Shown here in pieces: positions 44,889 through 53,995 of a DNA stretch of 64,000 nt. The notes below the pieces were generated by a model. The model worked only from the letters and a program-made list of their open reading frames with translations. It was not told the DNA's origin and searched no databases. This DNA is from Bacteroidia bacterium (lineage in GTDB: Bacteria; Bacteroidota; Bacteroidia; B-17B0; Aurantibacillaceae). The stretch lies in assembly GCA_018000995.1 (NCBI GenBank), contig JAGNIU010000011.1, forward strand, positions 41,703 to 105,702, read 5' to 3'. Made by a program: the position numbers and the translations under genes. How positions within the stretch are numbered: position 1 is the first letter of the stretch; the number at the start of each line of letters is the position of its first letter.

Positions 44889-45791
44889 ATGTCGATAATC
44901 GTCAATAACATTAGCAAATTATACGGAGAGCAAAAAGCACTTAACGATGTTTCTTTCACTGTTGAAACAGGTCAAATTGTAGGATTTCTTGGTCCAAATG
45001 GCGCCGGGAAAAGTACAATGATGAAAATTATTACTTGCTACATTCCTCCTACTCAAGGCACGGTTAAAGTTTGTGGCTTTGATATTTTAGACCAAAGCAT
45101 TGAAGTAAAACAACAAATTGGCTATTTACCGGAGCATAATCCTTTGTATTTGGATATGTATGTGAAAGAATTTTTAGAATTTGTTGGCGGACTCTACAAA
45201 ATAAAAAATATTAAAAGCCGTGTTGCTGAAATGATTGAGCTCACCGGTTTGCAGGTTGAACAAAAGAAAAAAATCGGTGCTTTGTCTAAAGGTTATCGTC
45301 AGCGTGTAGGTTTAGCGCAAGCTATCATTCACGACCCGAAAGTGTTGATTATGGATGAGCCGACAACAGGATTAGACCCAAATCAATTAGAAGAAATCCG
45401 TTCGCTCATTAAAATGTTAGGGAAAGAAAAAACCGTAATGTTGAGTACACACATTATGCAGGAAGTTGAAGCGGTTTGTGATAAAGTGATAATTATTAAT
45501 AAAGGTGAGATTGTTGCTAACGAAAGTACAGCTAATCTTCAAAAAAATACCAGCAAACAATTATACACAGTTGAATTTGATAAAGCTGTTTCTAAAAACA
45601 GTTTAAAAAACATTGAAGGTGTTAACGAAGTGACTCAAATAAACGACAACACCTGGCAAATCAGCACCGGCATTGAAAAAGATATCCGTAAGGAAATTTT
45701 TGATTTCGCCGTAAACAATAAGCTTGCAGTTTTAACTATGAATAAAGAAGAACAAAAACTGGAAGATGTATTTAAGCAGCTGACGAAATAG
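44889..45791 (+). CDS. gldA: Gliding-motility ABC transporter ATP-binding protein, GldA-like
   Basis: The 300-residue ATPase has Walker A GPNGAGKS, the signature LSKGYRQR (variant of LSGGQ) and Walker B VLIMDEP followed by STHIMQEVEAV. The opening MSIIVNNISKLYGEQKAL and the YIPPTQGTVKVCG segment match GldA of the GldAFG transporter needed for gliding. The membrane partners GldF and GldG are not in the window. The start is seven bases after the phosphatase stop, so the two could share a transcript. A generic ABC ATPase with the same domain cannot be excluded. Confidence 0.8.
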   Translation: MSIIVNNISKLYGEQKALNDVSFTVETGQIVGFLGPNGAGKSTMMKIITCYIPPTQGTVKVCGFDILDQSIEVKQQIGYLPEHNPLYLDMYVKEFLEFVGGLYKIKNIKSRVAEMIELTGLQVEQKKKIGALSKGYRQRVGLAQAIIHDPKVLIMDEPTTGLDPNQLEEIRSLIKMLGKEKTVMLSTHIMQEVEAVCDKVIIINKGEIVANESTANLQKNTSKQLYTVEFDKAVSKNSLKNIEGVNEVTQINDNTWQISTGIEKDIRKEIFDFAVNNKLAVLTMNKEEQKLEDVFKQLTK

Positions 45792-45812
45792 TTCGTATTA
45801 AGCTCTTGTTCT

Positions 45813-46931
45813 TTAATTCTGTCTAATACTTGAAGAGTAGTAAGGATTAATAAATTTTTCAACTTCTGGATTCGCCTTTAGAATACGCTCAGCCTCTGCT
45901 TCACTCACTTTCTTGCTTTTCATAATTTCTTTTAACATTAGTTTATTAACTACATAATAAAACTGACGATCAGTTGACAAATCTGCTGGTGGCTTAATTT
46001 CAGGGTACTTTGAAATCAGTTTTTGTTCAAACTGTAAATCTTGTAAATTACCACTATCAAGTTTTGGATTACCCGCTTTGGGAGCTACCAACAAACTTTG
46101 TGCGATGAACCACCCCCAGCTACCGCCTTGTATTTTCTCAATTATTAATTCGATTTGTTCTGATGTTACCTCATCCTTAAAAAGCATTTCTATACTTTTA
46201 CTTTGCACTGGATCTAAAGTTTGATCTAAAGCTATGTCTTTTAATAATTTCCAAGCGTTTTCTCTAATACTTTTGTTTTGAAATATTAAAACACCAAAAG
46301 CTGCTAGTTGCCAAGATGTTGACGTTAGATTAATTTTTTCTTTTTTATCACCATAACTCAAAATACCTGTCTTAGCATCAAAAAATATATTAGAAGGTAG
46401 TAGATTATGAAACCAATCAGGGAAAATATTATCGTTTCTATCCCAAAAAGCACCAAGATTAGTTATCGGATAGGCCTTAGAATTCACGCAACTACCAATA
46501 AACATTATTTCAGGCATAGTTTTCGAGTAAATTTTAAAACTCATTAAACCGTACCATTTTTCCCAATGCATATTAACTGACTGCTTTTCATCTTTTACTT
46601 TTGCAACAGTTACTTTATCGTTTTGATAATTGTACGAAACAACCGAACTATCAATACCGCCTAAATCAAAATATCCATTATCTATTTTTAATACCCCCTT
46701 AATTTCCGATGTGTCATTTTGATCTGATTTTGTAATGCTTATGACGCTTAAATGCAATCCATTATGCTTACAAAAACTTATGCTATAATTAAGTTTTTTA
46801 CTATTATCAGTATCATATGACCATAAAACCTCATTCGTAATATTAGTGCGTGAATTACAATTACCATTTTGAGAAAAAGAGTTAATATATGAACTTAATA
46901 ATAATGTGATTATCAATAATTTCTCTTTCAT
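45813..46931 (-). CDS. Secreted protein of unknown function (last gene of the envelope cluster)
   Basis: Started at the ATG at 46931 the protein has 372 residues with a signal peptide ending NSFSQ. The mature part has a beta-rich first half and a helical second half with KLMLKEIMKSKKVSEAEAER near the end. No known domain is identified. It follows the 785-residue protein gene by about 30 bases in the same direction, so it is the last gene of the minus-strand block from 52505 to 45813. Confidence 0.6.
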   Translation of the reverse strand: MKEKLLIITLLLSSYINSFSQNGNCNSRTNITNEVLWSYDTDNSKKLNYSISFCKHNGLHLSVISITKSDQNDTSEIKGVLKIDNGYFDLGGIDSSVVSYNYQNDKVTVAKVKDEKQSVNMHWEKWYGLMSFKIYSKTMPEIMFIGSCVNSKAYPITNLGAFWDRNDNIFPDWFHNLLPSNIFFDAKTGILSYGDKKEKINLTSTSWQLAAFGVLIFQNKSIRENAWKLLKDIALDQTLDPVQSKSIEMLFKDEVTSEQIELIIEKIQGGSWGWFIAQSLLVAPKAGNPKLDSGNLQDLQFEQKLISKYPEIKPPADLSTDRQFYYVVNKLMLKEIMKSKKVSEAEAERILKANPEVEKFINPYYSSSIRQN

Positions 46932-46960
46932 TTTATAATACTTGGTTTCGAATGATATAA

Positions 46961-49318
46961 TTATTGCCACACATTCGCATCTTTTATTCTTCCTTTGGGT
47001 TGTTCGGCATTGTTTTTTGGCGCTGTATTATACTTCGGTGCTGTAAACTGTATACTTTTACAATCGTCCATGCCATTTATAACGGATGTGAGCCAAGAAA
47101 TTAACTTATTGTATCCATCAATTTCCGTTTGTGGTAAATACTCACTGCAATTTTGTAATATCAACTGAGCCAATTTTCTTTCTGATTGCTTAGCCATTTT
47201 TCCACAACCTGGGTTTGCATTATAGTTTTTGTATTCTGCAGTTCCCTTCCATTGGTCCTGCGTATTATTTGAACATTTTATTGCTGCACCTGCATTTGTA
47301 TTGGCTGGACGGTTTGGATTTGTAACTGCCATGCTTTCGGCAGAGCTAACTCCGTTATTATAATTTACCGTATTATCATAAATATTCCTCGGATTATTGG
47401 GGTTAGCCGCATTGTACACTTTATTTAATTCAATTTGATTATTGTTATAGGCATCTGTGAGAGCAGTATTACCACTTGTGCTGCCATATGCTCCACTGCT
47501 TAGACTTCGTTGTTGTTGTTGCTGCGACTGGTAACTTTGGTTATTTAAGTCCGCACTTATTGCATCATTAAGTTCTGCATTTCTTGCATAAGCATTTTTT
47601 GTTTTAAATTTCACGTCTTCCAATACACTTTCAACTGATTTGTTTAATTGATCATTATTTGGTAAAAGCAATACAGCCTCACTTTTCAAAATTTCAGGCG
47701 AAATACTTTTCGATAATTCCCTTTCTTCAATATCTAATTTCTGGTATTGGAGCTTCAACTCACTTATTTGCCTGTTTTTACGCTCAATAATTTTCCTTTG
47801 TTTATTGGCCTCTGCAATATTAGCTATACTTCCGGCTAATTGTCCAGCTGCAGTTAAGGTTTGAGCTGCCTGATAACTAGTTTGCTGAGATACATAAGGA
47901 TTATATGAAGGAGTTGCGCGGATATCGTTTATATTTAATTTAGTATACTTTATTCCATCCATTTGAACGCCCAATAAACTTAGGGAATCAATAATTGGAA
48001 TTTTTTTATACCTAATGTTCAACAAATCTAATTGCAATTTATTCACCTCAGAATAATTTTGTTTAGCAATTTGCTTTTGACTAATGTTAAAATTATTCAG
48101 TTTTTGAATTGTCTCATCATCATTCAAGAATTGATTAACTAAACTAGAAAAAACGCATCCAATTGTTGCCTTTGTAAATTCATAAGCATGTTCACTTGCT
48201 GGTAAAACATAAAGCCTATCTGATCCTACGGTCCATATAAACAAGCCAGCCTTACGGCTTAAAATAGTTAAATCCACGAAAACAACTTGCTTATACTCCT
48301 GGATTAATTGCCCATCAGCCCCTAGTACATTTAAACTGCATTTAATGTATGAAGGCCATCCCTTCTTTCTTTCATTAGTAGCTGCTATATTTATGTCATC
48401 AATATTTAATTGAAGTGTCAACCCTGCGCTTAATGAATCATCAGAGGCAAGGTATTGGTTTATAGATACCTTTTTTGCACCTTTCGCCTTTAAAACTGAA
48501 TAAACATCATTCCGAAATGAATAACCGCCTTCCTTAATAGCAAAGTAAAACTTTCCATACATATCATTACTATATAACACATGGATCGACTTAAACTCTG
48601 ATAAATTATTATTCGATGAAGTATATATTGCTGGATAATCAAGATAATTAAAAGATTCATCTCTCCACGTACCTGTCGAACTATAAATATATTTTCCACT
48701 ACTTTGAAAGTCGGCATTAGTACTTGTAAATTTCCCCTTTGCAAAATTCCAATCAGTAACCTTAAAATCGTCGTTTGTTAATGAGTTAATTTTTGGAAAA
48801 CTTACTTTTTTAAATGAAACCTTATCGCCACTTAATAATTCATTTTGATCAAACACATCCTTTTTTCCATCTTGATATTTAATATAAAAAACACTGCTTT
48901 TACTCAAGGTTGAAGCTAAAGAGTCGGGGCTGTTCAATTTTTTATACTTTATATTGTTACCGCTAACCTCGATTATTTTGGCGCTTATTTCCTCTCCATC
49001 CCGTTTCATTATAATACCAGGCTGGTTTATTTCTTTTACCTGAGAAACAACCGGCTCGCTCTTTTTTTCATTTGCTTTTTCAAAAACCTCCTTTTTACCG
49101 TTTTCATACTTGATGTAAAAAACAGATGCTTTTGAAACCACAATTGTAGGACCTTCTAAATAATCAAAACGTTTGTATTTAATTTGCGACTCATTTATCT
49201 CTACAATCTTTGATTTAATTTCATCACCATCATGTTTCATAATAATATCTTGCGCGAAACTATTAACTGACTGGGTCAACAAAAGGAAACATAAAATATT
49301 TTTAGAAATTCTTATCAT
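46961..49318 (-). CDS. Large secreted protein with two copies of a beta-rich module
   Basis: The 785-residue protein has a signal peptide (to about residue 23). Residues 24-79 and 101-157 are two copies of a module with pattern GDEI-[SK]-KI-E-[IV]-IKYK ... S-VFYIKY-[EQ]-[DN]-GKK-[ED]-VF. A variable beta-rich middle follows. Residues about 455-540 contain a coiled-coil segment (NKQRKIIERKNRQ, RELSKSI), then a low-complexity Q-, S- and N-rich region (SYQSQQQQQRSL) and a C-terminal cysteine-bearing domain. It has no recognised enzyme motif. A surface or periplasmic scaffold role is inferred from this layout. Confidence 0.72.
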   Translation of the reverse strand: MIRISKNILCFLLLTQSVNSFAQDIIMKHDGDEIKSKIVEINESQIKYKRFDYLEGPTIVVSKASVFYIKYENGKKEVFEKANEKKSEPVVSQVKEINQPGIIMKRDGEEISAKIIEVSGNNIKYKKLNSPDSLASTLSKSSVFYIKYQDGKKDVFDQNELLSGDKVSFKKVSFPKINSLTNDDFKVTDWNFAKGKFTSTNADFQSSGKYIYSSTGTWRDESFNYLDYPAIYTSSNNNLSEFKSIHVLYSNDMYGKFYFAIKEGGYSFRNDVYSVLKAKGAKKVSINQYLASDDSLSAGLTLQLNIDDINIAATNERKKGWPSYIKCSLNVLGADGQLIQEYKQVVFVDLTILSRKAGLFIWTVGSDRLYVLPASEHAYEFTKATIGCVFSSLVNQFLNDDETIQKLNNFNISQKQIAKQNYSEVNKLQLDLLNIRYKKIPIIDSLSLLGVQMDGIKYTKLNINDIRATPSYNPYVSQQTSYQAAQTLTAAGQLAGSIANIAEANKQRKIIERKNRQISELKLQYQKLDIEERELSKSISPEILKSEAVLLLPNNDQLNKSVESVLEDVKFKTKNAYARNAELNDAISADLNNQSYQSQQQQQRSLSSGAYGSTSGNTALTDAYNNNQIELNKVYNAANPNNPRNIYDNTVNYNNGVSSAESMAVTNPNRPANTNAGAAIKCSNNTQDQWKGTAEYKNYNANPGCGKMAKQSERKLAQLILQNCSEYLPQTEIDGYNKLISWLTSVINGMDDCKSIQFTAPKYNTAPKNNAEQPKGRIKDANVWQ

Positions 49319-50133
49319 ATAAGACCTAATAAAATTAAGGAAAGCATTAAAGCGAGGGCAAATAAAATTAATCCAAAAATAATTCCTAAAACAGAGAAAG
49401 ACTTTCCTTTGTATTTATCAGGATTCTTTTTTATTTTGACAAGACCTATAATACTAAGTATTACAGCTGCCAAACCAATAATAGCCGACCCAAAAAACAA
49501 ACCATAAATAAATATAGATAAGAAGAATACAAAAAAATTAACCATTGAAAGGATAAACCCAATCAAAGAAAAAGCACTTACTTTCTTTTTAGCCTCTTTC
49601 GGTTTCTGTGGCCTTTCCTTTTTTTCTTTAACAGCTTTCTCTTGAGGCACAGATTCGTAAACATCTGTATTATTTGTGTTGATTTCTACAGGTGCTTTTA
49701 TCATTTCCTTGGTACCATTAGGATACTTAATCATAAAAACATCTGATTTCTTATAAGTATAAATTACCCCGTTAGGCTCCTCGCATTTCCTATACTTAAT
49801 TTCTGTTTCGGTTATTTCTACAACTTTTACTTTAACCTCATCAGCATTTTTTAATACAATAAGATCACACTCTTCTTTTGTATTAAAAAGAGACAACTTT
49901 TTAGATTCTGGCAACAAGATTCCTTTATCACTAGAAGCAACTAAAGATTCATCATTCGCCGAATAGCTCTTTTTCACTTCGGCCTTCTTACTTTCAGATG
50001 ATTTTGTTACAGTATGTTTTTTCTTGTAAGAAGAAACATGATAGCCTGACATATAATGACGTTTTTGAAGAGAGCAAGAAGCAAAACATACTAAAATAAA
50101 TACAAGTATGCCTATTTGTTTGTATTTGTTCAT
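49315..50133 (-). CDS. Lipoprotein with beta-rich module and C-terminal membrane helices
   Basis: A 272-residue protein with lipobox at Cys20 (VCFASC) followed by SLQKRHYMSGYHVSSYKKK. The module is at 89-146 (CDLIVLKNADEVKVKVVEIT, SDVFMIKYPNGTKEM). A lysine-rich linker follows, then two to four membrane helices in the last 85 residues with a DUF4190-like pattern (SLIGFILSMV, GLAAVILSIIGLVKIKK). Its stop overlaps the start of the downstream gene by four bases. It is a tandem paralogue of the gene at 50164. Function unknown. Confidence 0.75.
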   Translation of the reverse strand: MNKYKQIGILVFILVCFASCSLQKRHYMSGYHVSSYKKKHTVTKSSESKKAEVKKSYSANDESLVASSDKGILLPESKKLSLFNTKEECDLIVLKNADEVKVKVVEITETEIKYRKCEEPNGVIYTYKKSDVFMIKYPNGTKEMIKAPVEINTNNTDVYESVPQEKAVKEKKERPQKPKEAKKKVSAFSLIGFILSMVNFFVFFLSIFIYGLFFGSAIIGLAAVILSIIGLVKIKKNPDKYKGKSFSVLGIIFGLILFALALMLSLILLGLI

Positions 50134-50163
50134 TTTAATTTACGCTAAAATTTATTTCTATTA

Positions 50164-50994
50164 TCAAAAGTAAATGCCAAAAAAACCACCGATTAATCCA
50201 ACAACGATTAATGATAAAATAAGTCCCAAAACTGCAAAAACTTTACCGCTATACTTTTCAGGTTTCTTTTTGGTTTGAGACAAACCAACAATACTAAATA
50301 TTAAACCTATGACACAAAGAATGGCTGTTAAAATAAAAGGTATAATCCATACTCCAGTATAAAAAAACATTGAAAAAATTGCTAAAGCTTTAATAACTGC
50401 ATATACCAAAGCAAATAATCCAAGAATTGAAAAAATAAATCCAACTAAAGAAAATGGGTTTACGGTTTTTTCTACCTCCTTTTGTACGGGAAGTTTATCC
50501 TGTGGTTTAGATTCGTAAACGTTTGGGTCGCTATTACTTTCTACTGGTGCTTTAATTACTTCCTTACTTCCATTTGGATATTTAACCATAAAAACCTCGG
50601 ATTTTTTATAGGTGTAAATTTTTCCGTCAGAATCATTACATTTTTTATACTTAATTTCTGTTTCAGTTATTTCAACAATTTTAGCTTTAATCTCATCTGA
50701 GTTTTTCAAAATAATTATATCACACTCTTCTTTTGGGTTTGAATAGATTAAAGACTTCTTACCTTTAGGTAGAGTTATACTATTATCTAACGAGGCAACT
50801 AAAACTTCATCTGATTCAAGAATCTTATTTTCTGTCTTCGGTTGTTTTGTTTGAGAAGGTTTTGCTGTAGTATTTGTTTTCTTGTGAGATGATACATGGT
50901 ATCCCGTCATATAGCGCCTCTTTTCAATTGAACAAGAGAATAATATGTTGATAATTACAAGTAGAAAAGCAATTTGCTTTAAAGTATATTTCAT
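50164..50994 (-). CDS. Lipoprotein with beta-rich module and C-terminal membrane helices, paralogue
   Basis: Started at the ATG at 50994 the protein has 276 residues with Cys21 in ILFSCSIEKRRYMTGYHV. An upstream in-frame ATG at 51063 precedes no signal peptide and is rejected. The module is CDIIILKNSDEIKAKIVEIT through SEVFMVKYPNGSKEV. The C-terminal part has three or four helices (FSLVGFIFSILGLFALVYA, LCVIGLIFSIVGLSQTKKK, VFAVLGLILSLIVVGLIGG). The pair shares both ends, so it arose by duplication. The gene is in the minus-strand block 95 bases after the TPR gene. Confidence 0.75.
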   Translation of the reverse strand: MKYTLKQIAFLLVIINILFSCSIEKRRYMTGYHVSSHKKTNTTAKPSQTKQPKTENKILESDEVLVASLDNSITLPKGKKSLIYSNPKEECDIIILKNSDEIKAKIVEITETEIKYKKCNDSDGKIYTYKKSEVFMVKYPNGSKEVIKAPVESNSDPNVYESKPQDKLPVQKEVEKTVNPFSLVGFIFSILGLFALVYAVIKALAIFSMFFYTGVWIIPFILTAILCVIGLIFSIVGLSQTKKKPEKYSGKVFAVLGLILSLIVVGLIGGFFGIYF

Positions 50995-51089
50995 AGGTTT
51001 AAATATACTATTTTCCAATAATTTAGCAAAATTTGAGCTAAAACAGCAAAACGCTTTAACCAATTATAAAAGGATTTGGGGCTAGCCCT

Positions 51090-52505
51090 CTACTTACACA
51101 ACTCCCCAAACTTAAGAGAAGCTTTTTCGTGACCTAAATCAATTGCTTTTTTCAAATCTGCACAGCCTTCTGCTTTTTTACCGGAATAGCTGTTAGATAA
51201 ACCACGATAATAAAATGCCTCAGGGTAAACCGGTTTTAATTCGATAGCTTTTGTAAAATCAGCGATTGCGGTAGCATCATTTTGTTGGGTAAAATAATTT
51301 AGTCCTCTTTCAAAATAACCTTTCGCGTATTTAGGGTTTAGTGCGATGGCTTCAGTACAATCTGCAATTGCACCAGTATAATCTTTCATTTGATATTTAC
51401 TTAAAGCGCGTTGCACATAAGTATCAGAATGCTTTTTGATTGCTAAAGCTTTGTTACAATCTGCAATAGCTCCGGTATCATTTACCAACATATACTTTAT
51501 CATTGCACGGTAATAATACGAACTTTCGTAATCCGTTTTTAATGAAACAGCTTTATTTGCATCTGCCAAAGCATCTTCGTATTGTTTTAAGAAATATAAA
51601 GCTGCTGCACGGAAAGTATATGCCTTGTAAAATTTAGGGTTTAAATCAATAGCAGCATTAAAATCTGTTACAGCATCTTTGTACGACAATAAATAATATT
51701 TACATAGTGCACGGTTATGATAGCAATCTGCTTTTGTAGGATCAAGCTCTAATGATTTATCGAAATCAATTTTAGCTTTTTCATAAAGTCCCAAATCATA
51801 TTTAGCTAAACCTCTGTTATAATAAGCATCAGCGTCTTTATGACTATGAACAATAACGCTATCGTAATCTTTTATTGCCAAGTCGTATTTTTTTTGTTCC
51901 AGCGCTACGTATCCTCTCTGAAAAAACATATCAGAATTTGGTTTCAATTTTACAGCTTTATCTGCATCTTCAAAAGCACCCGGTAAATCGTTAGTATAGA
52001 ATTTCACTTTACTTCTGTAATAAAAAGCCCACTCATAAGCAGGATCTAATTCGCAACCTTTATTTGCAATTGGCAACGCTTCTTTGTTTTTATCTAAATT
52101 ATGTAAGCTCGCTCCTTTATACACATACGATTTTGCATGATTAGGATTAATAGCAATAGATTTATCAAAATCCACAATTGCATCGTTATACTTTTGCATA
52201 TAAAAAGAACAAAGCGCTCTGCCGTAATACACATCGTTTTTCTTACGTCCTTTTTCAATACTGGTATTATAATCAATAATTGCATCTTTATAATCGGCCA
52301 ACATGTATTTTGCAAGTGCACGATTGTAATAGGCAACTTCATCATCAGCATGATTGGTTAAATAGGTGCTGTATTCAATAACAGCTTCCTGATATTTTTT
52401 TTCTTCGTACAATTCGTAAGCTACTTTAAAATGGTCACGAACATCAGGTACTTGTGCGAATACTTTTCCAACTAATACTAATGCAATAAAAATTATTTTT
52501 TTCAT
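51090..52505 (-). CDS. Secreted TPR protein
   Basis: Started at the ATG at 52505 the protein has 471 residues with a signal peptide (ends near KVFAQ). The rest is about 12 tetratricopeptide repeats of 34 residues with the W/Y-AL-Y pattern, for example AYYNRALAKYMLADYKDA, AVVDFDKSIAINPNHAKSY-like and AFYYRGLSN. TPR arrays bind peptides or proteins, so it probably acts as a periplasmic scaffold. It is upstream in the same direction as the module proteins and may belong with them. Confidence 0.85.
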   Translation of the reverse strand: MKKIIFIALVLVGKVFAQVPDVRDHFKVAYELYEEKKYQEAVIEYSTYLTNHADDEVAYYNRALAKYMLADYKDAIIDYNTSIEKGRKKNDVYYGRALCSFYMQKYNDAIVDFDKSIAINPNHAKSYVYKGASLHNLDKNKEALPIANKGCELDPAYEWAFYYRSKVKFYTNDLPGAFEDADKAVKLKPNSDMFFQRGYVALEQKKYDLAIKDYDSVIVHSHKDADAYYNRGLAKYDLGLYEKAKIDFDKSLELDPTKADCYHNRALCKYYLLSYKDAVTDFNAAIDLNPKFYKAYTFRAAALYFLKQYEDALADANKAVSLKTDYESSYYYRAMIKYMLVNDTGAIADCNKALAIKKHSDTYVQRALSKYQMKDYTGAIADCTEAIALNPKYAKGYFERGLNYFTQQNDATAIADFTKAIELKPVYPEAFYYRGLSNSYSGKKAEGCADLKKAIDLGHEKASLKFGELCK

Positions 52506-52515
52506 GTTTTGTTTT

Positions 52516-53484
52516 TTAACTTGATAATACTTCAATCATATTTAATAAATCTTTGTCAAGCGTTTCAATATGCTTTACTGCTTTTTCGAATGGGGTAAAC
52601 GTAATTTTTTTATTTACAATTCCCACCATTTCGTTTTTATGTCCGCTTTTAAGAGCGAGAACTGCATTGTATCCAACTAAGCTCGCGTTCACTCGTTCCA
52701 TACAACTTGGATTTCCTCCGCGTTGAATGTGACCTAAAACCGTAACGCGCACATCAAACTCGGGACAAGTAGTGCGGATTAAATCTCCCACTTTATAAGC
52801 GCCACCAAAGTCGTCGCCCTCGGCAACAATAACTATTTTACTGGATTTAGAACTACGCCAATTTTTTATTTTTCGTAATAGAACATCTACATCATTTTTC
52901 ATTTCAGGCACTAATAAAGCTTCTGCACCTGATGCAATAGCGCTACGTAATGCAATTAAACCGGCATCGCGACCCATTACTTCAATAACAAAAACACGGT
53001 CGTGACTCTCAGCAGTATCTCTTATTTTATCTACGGCTTCAACAACGGTATTGATAGCGGTATCGTAACCAATGGTAAAATCAGTTCCTACTAAATCGTT
53101 ATCGATTGTACCTGCACAACCAACAATTGGAATATTTATTTTTTTAGATAATTCGATGGCGCCTTTAAAACTTCCATCGCCACCAATAATTACAAAACCT
53201 TCAATACCTAAATCCTTAATGTTTTTTGCAGCAGCATTTATTCCTTCATCAGTCATAAATCTTGCGCTGCGTGCGGTTTTTAAAATGGTACCACCACGGT
53301 GAATGATTCCGGAAACAGAAGTTGTTGTAAGATTAATGTAGTTGTTATCAATAACGCCTTCATAGCCTTTATAAAAACCAATCACTTCAATGTTATGATG
53401 AACAGCAGTTCGAACAACAGCTCTAATACAAGCGTTCATTCCGGGCGAATCGCCACCTGATGTAATTATTCCGATTTTCTTCAC
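52516..53484 (-). CDS. pfkA: ATP-dependent 6-phosphofructokinase
   Basis: A 322-residue enzyme with GGDSPGMN at 10-17, the nucleotide site GGDGS at 101-105, TIDNDL and GHIQRGG. Gly104 after D103 matches the ATP-dependent subgroup; an Asp here would indicate a PPi-dependent enzyme. It phosphorylates fructose 6-phosphate in glycolysis. The TPR gene starts only about 10 bases downstream, so the two could be one transcript with pfkA first. The length is typical. Confidence 0.95.
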   Translation of the reverse strand: MKKIGIITSGGDSPGMNACIRAVVRTAVHHNIEVIGFYKGYEGVIDNNYINLTTTSVSGIIHRGGTILKTARSARFMTDEGINAAAKNIKDLGIEGFVIIGGDGSFKGAIELSKKINIPIVGCAGTIDNDLVGTDFTIGYDTAINTVVEAVDKIRDTAESHDRVFVIEVMGRDAGLIALRSAIASGAEALLVPEMKNDVDVLLRKIKNWRSSKSSKIVIVAEGDDFGGAYKVGDLIRTTCPEFDVRVTVLGHIQRGGNPSCMERVNASLVGYNAVLALKSGHKNEMVGIVNKKITFTPFEKAVKHIETLDKDLLNMIEVLSS

Positions 53485-53555
53485 TTATCAAATATACAAG
53501 AATCCCGATTACAAATAAGAGGGGGAAATCAACAAAAAACACGTAATTTTACAAT

Positions 53556-53972
53556 ATGCCGCGCATTATAGCAATAGATTATGGTAGTAAACGTGTTGGA
53601 TTAGCGGTGACTGATCCCTTGAAAATTCTAGCCAATGGATTAACCACAGTTCATAGTAAAGACGTGATTAAATTTTTGGAAGATTATTTAAAAAAAGAAG
53701 AAGTAGAATGTATTGTTGTGGGCGAACCAAAAACTTTACGTAACGAACCATCAGACAGTGCTCGATTTATTGAACCGTTTGTGAAACATTTAAGAAATAA
53801 GTTTCCCAATATGAAAATTGAACGTTATGATGAACGTTTTACAACAGCAATGGCGCATCAAGCTATGTTATTAGGAGGATTAAAAAAGAAAGCGCGACAA
53901 AATAAAGAAACCGTTGATATGGTAAGCGCCACAATTATTTTACAGAATTATTTAGAATTTATTAAACTTTAA
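53556..53972 (+). CDS. ruvX: Holliday-junction-resolvase-like / pre-16S rRNA nuclease, YqgF family
   Basis: The 138-residue RNase-H-fold protein has D7 in IAIDYGSKRVGLAVTDPL, GEPKTLRN and a late DMVSATIILQNYL with the final acidic residue. YqgF proteins process the 5' end of 16S rRNA; Holliday junction activity is family legend and less certain. The box TAATTTTA (53544-53551) ends four bases before the ATG. The LOG gene starts 23 bases after its stop. Confidence 0.9.
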   Translation: MPRIIAIDYGSKRVGLAVTDPLKILANGLTTVHSKDVIKFLEDYLKKEEVECIVVGEPKTLRNEPSDSARFIEPFVKHLRNKFPNMKIERYDERFTTAMAHQAMLLGGLKKKARQNKETVDMVSATIILQNYLEFIKL

Positions 53973-53995
53973 AAATAGTTTTTACCTTTAGAATT

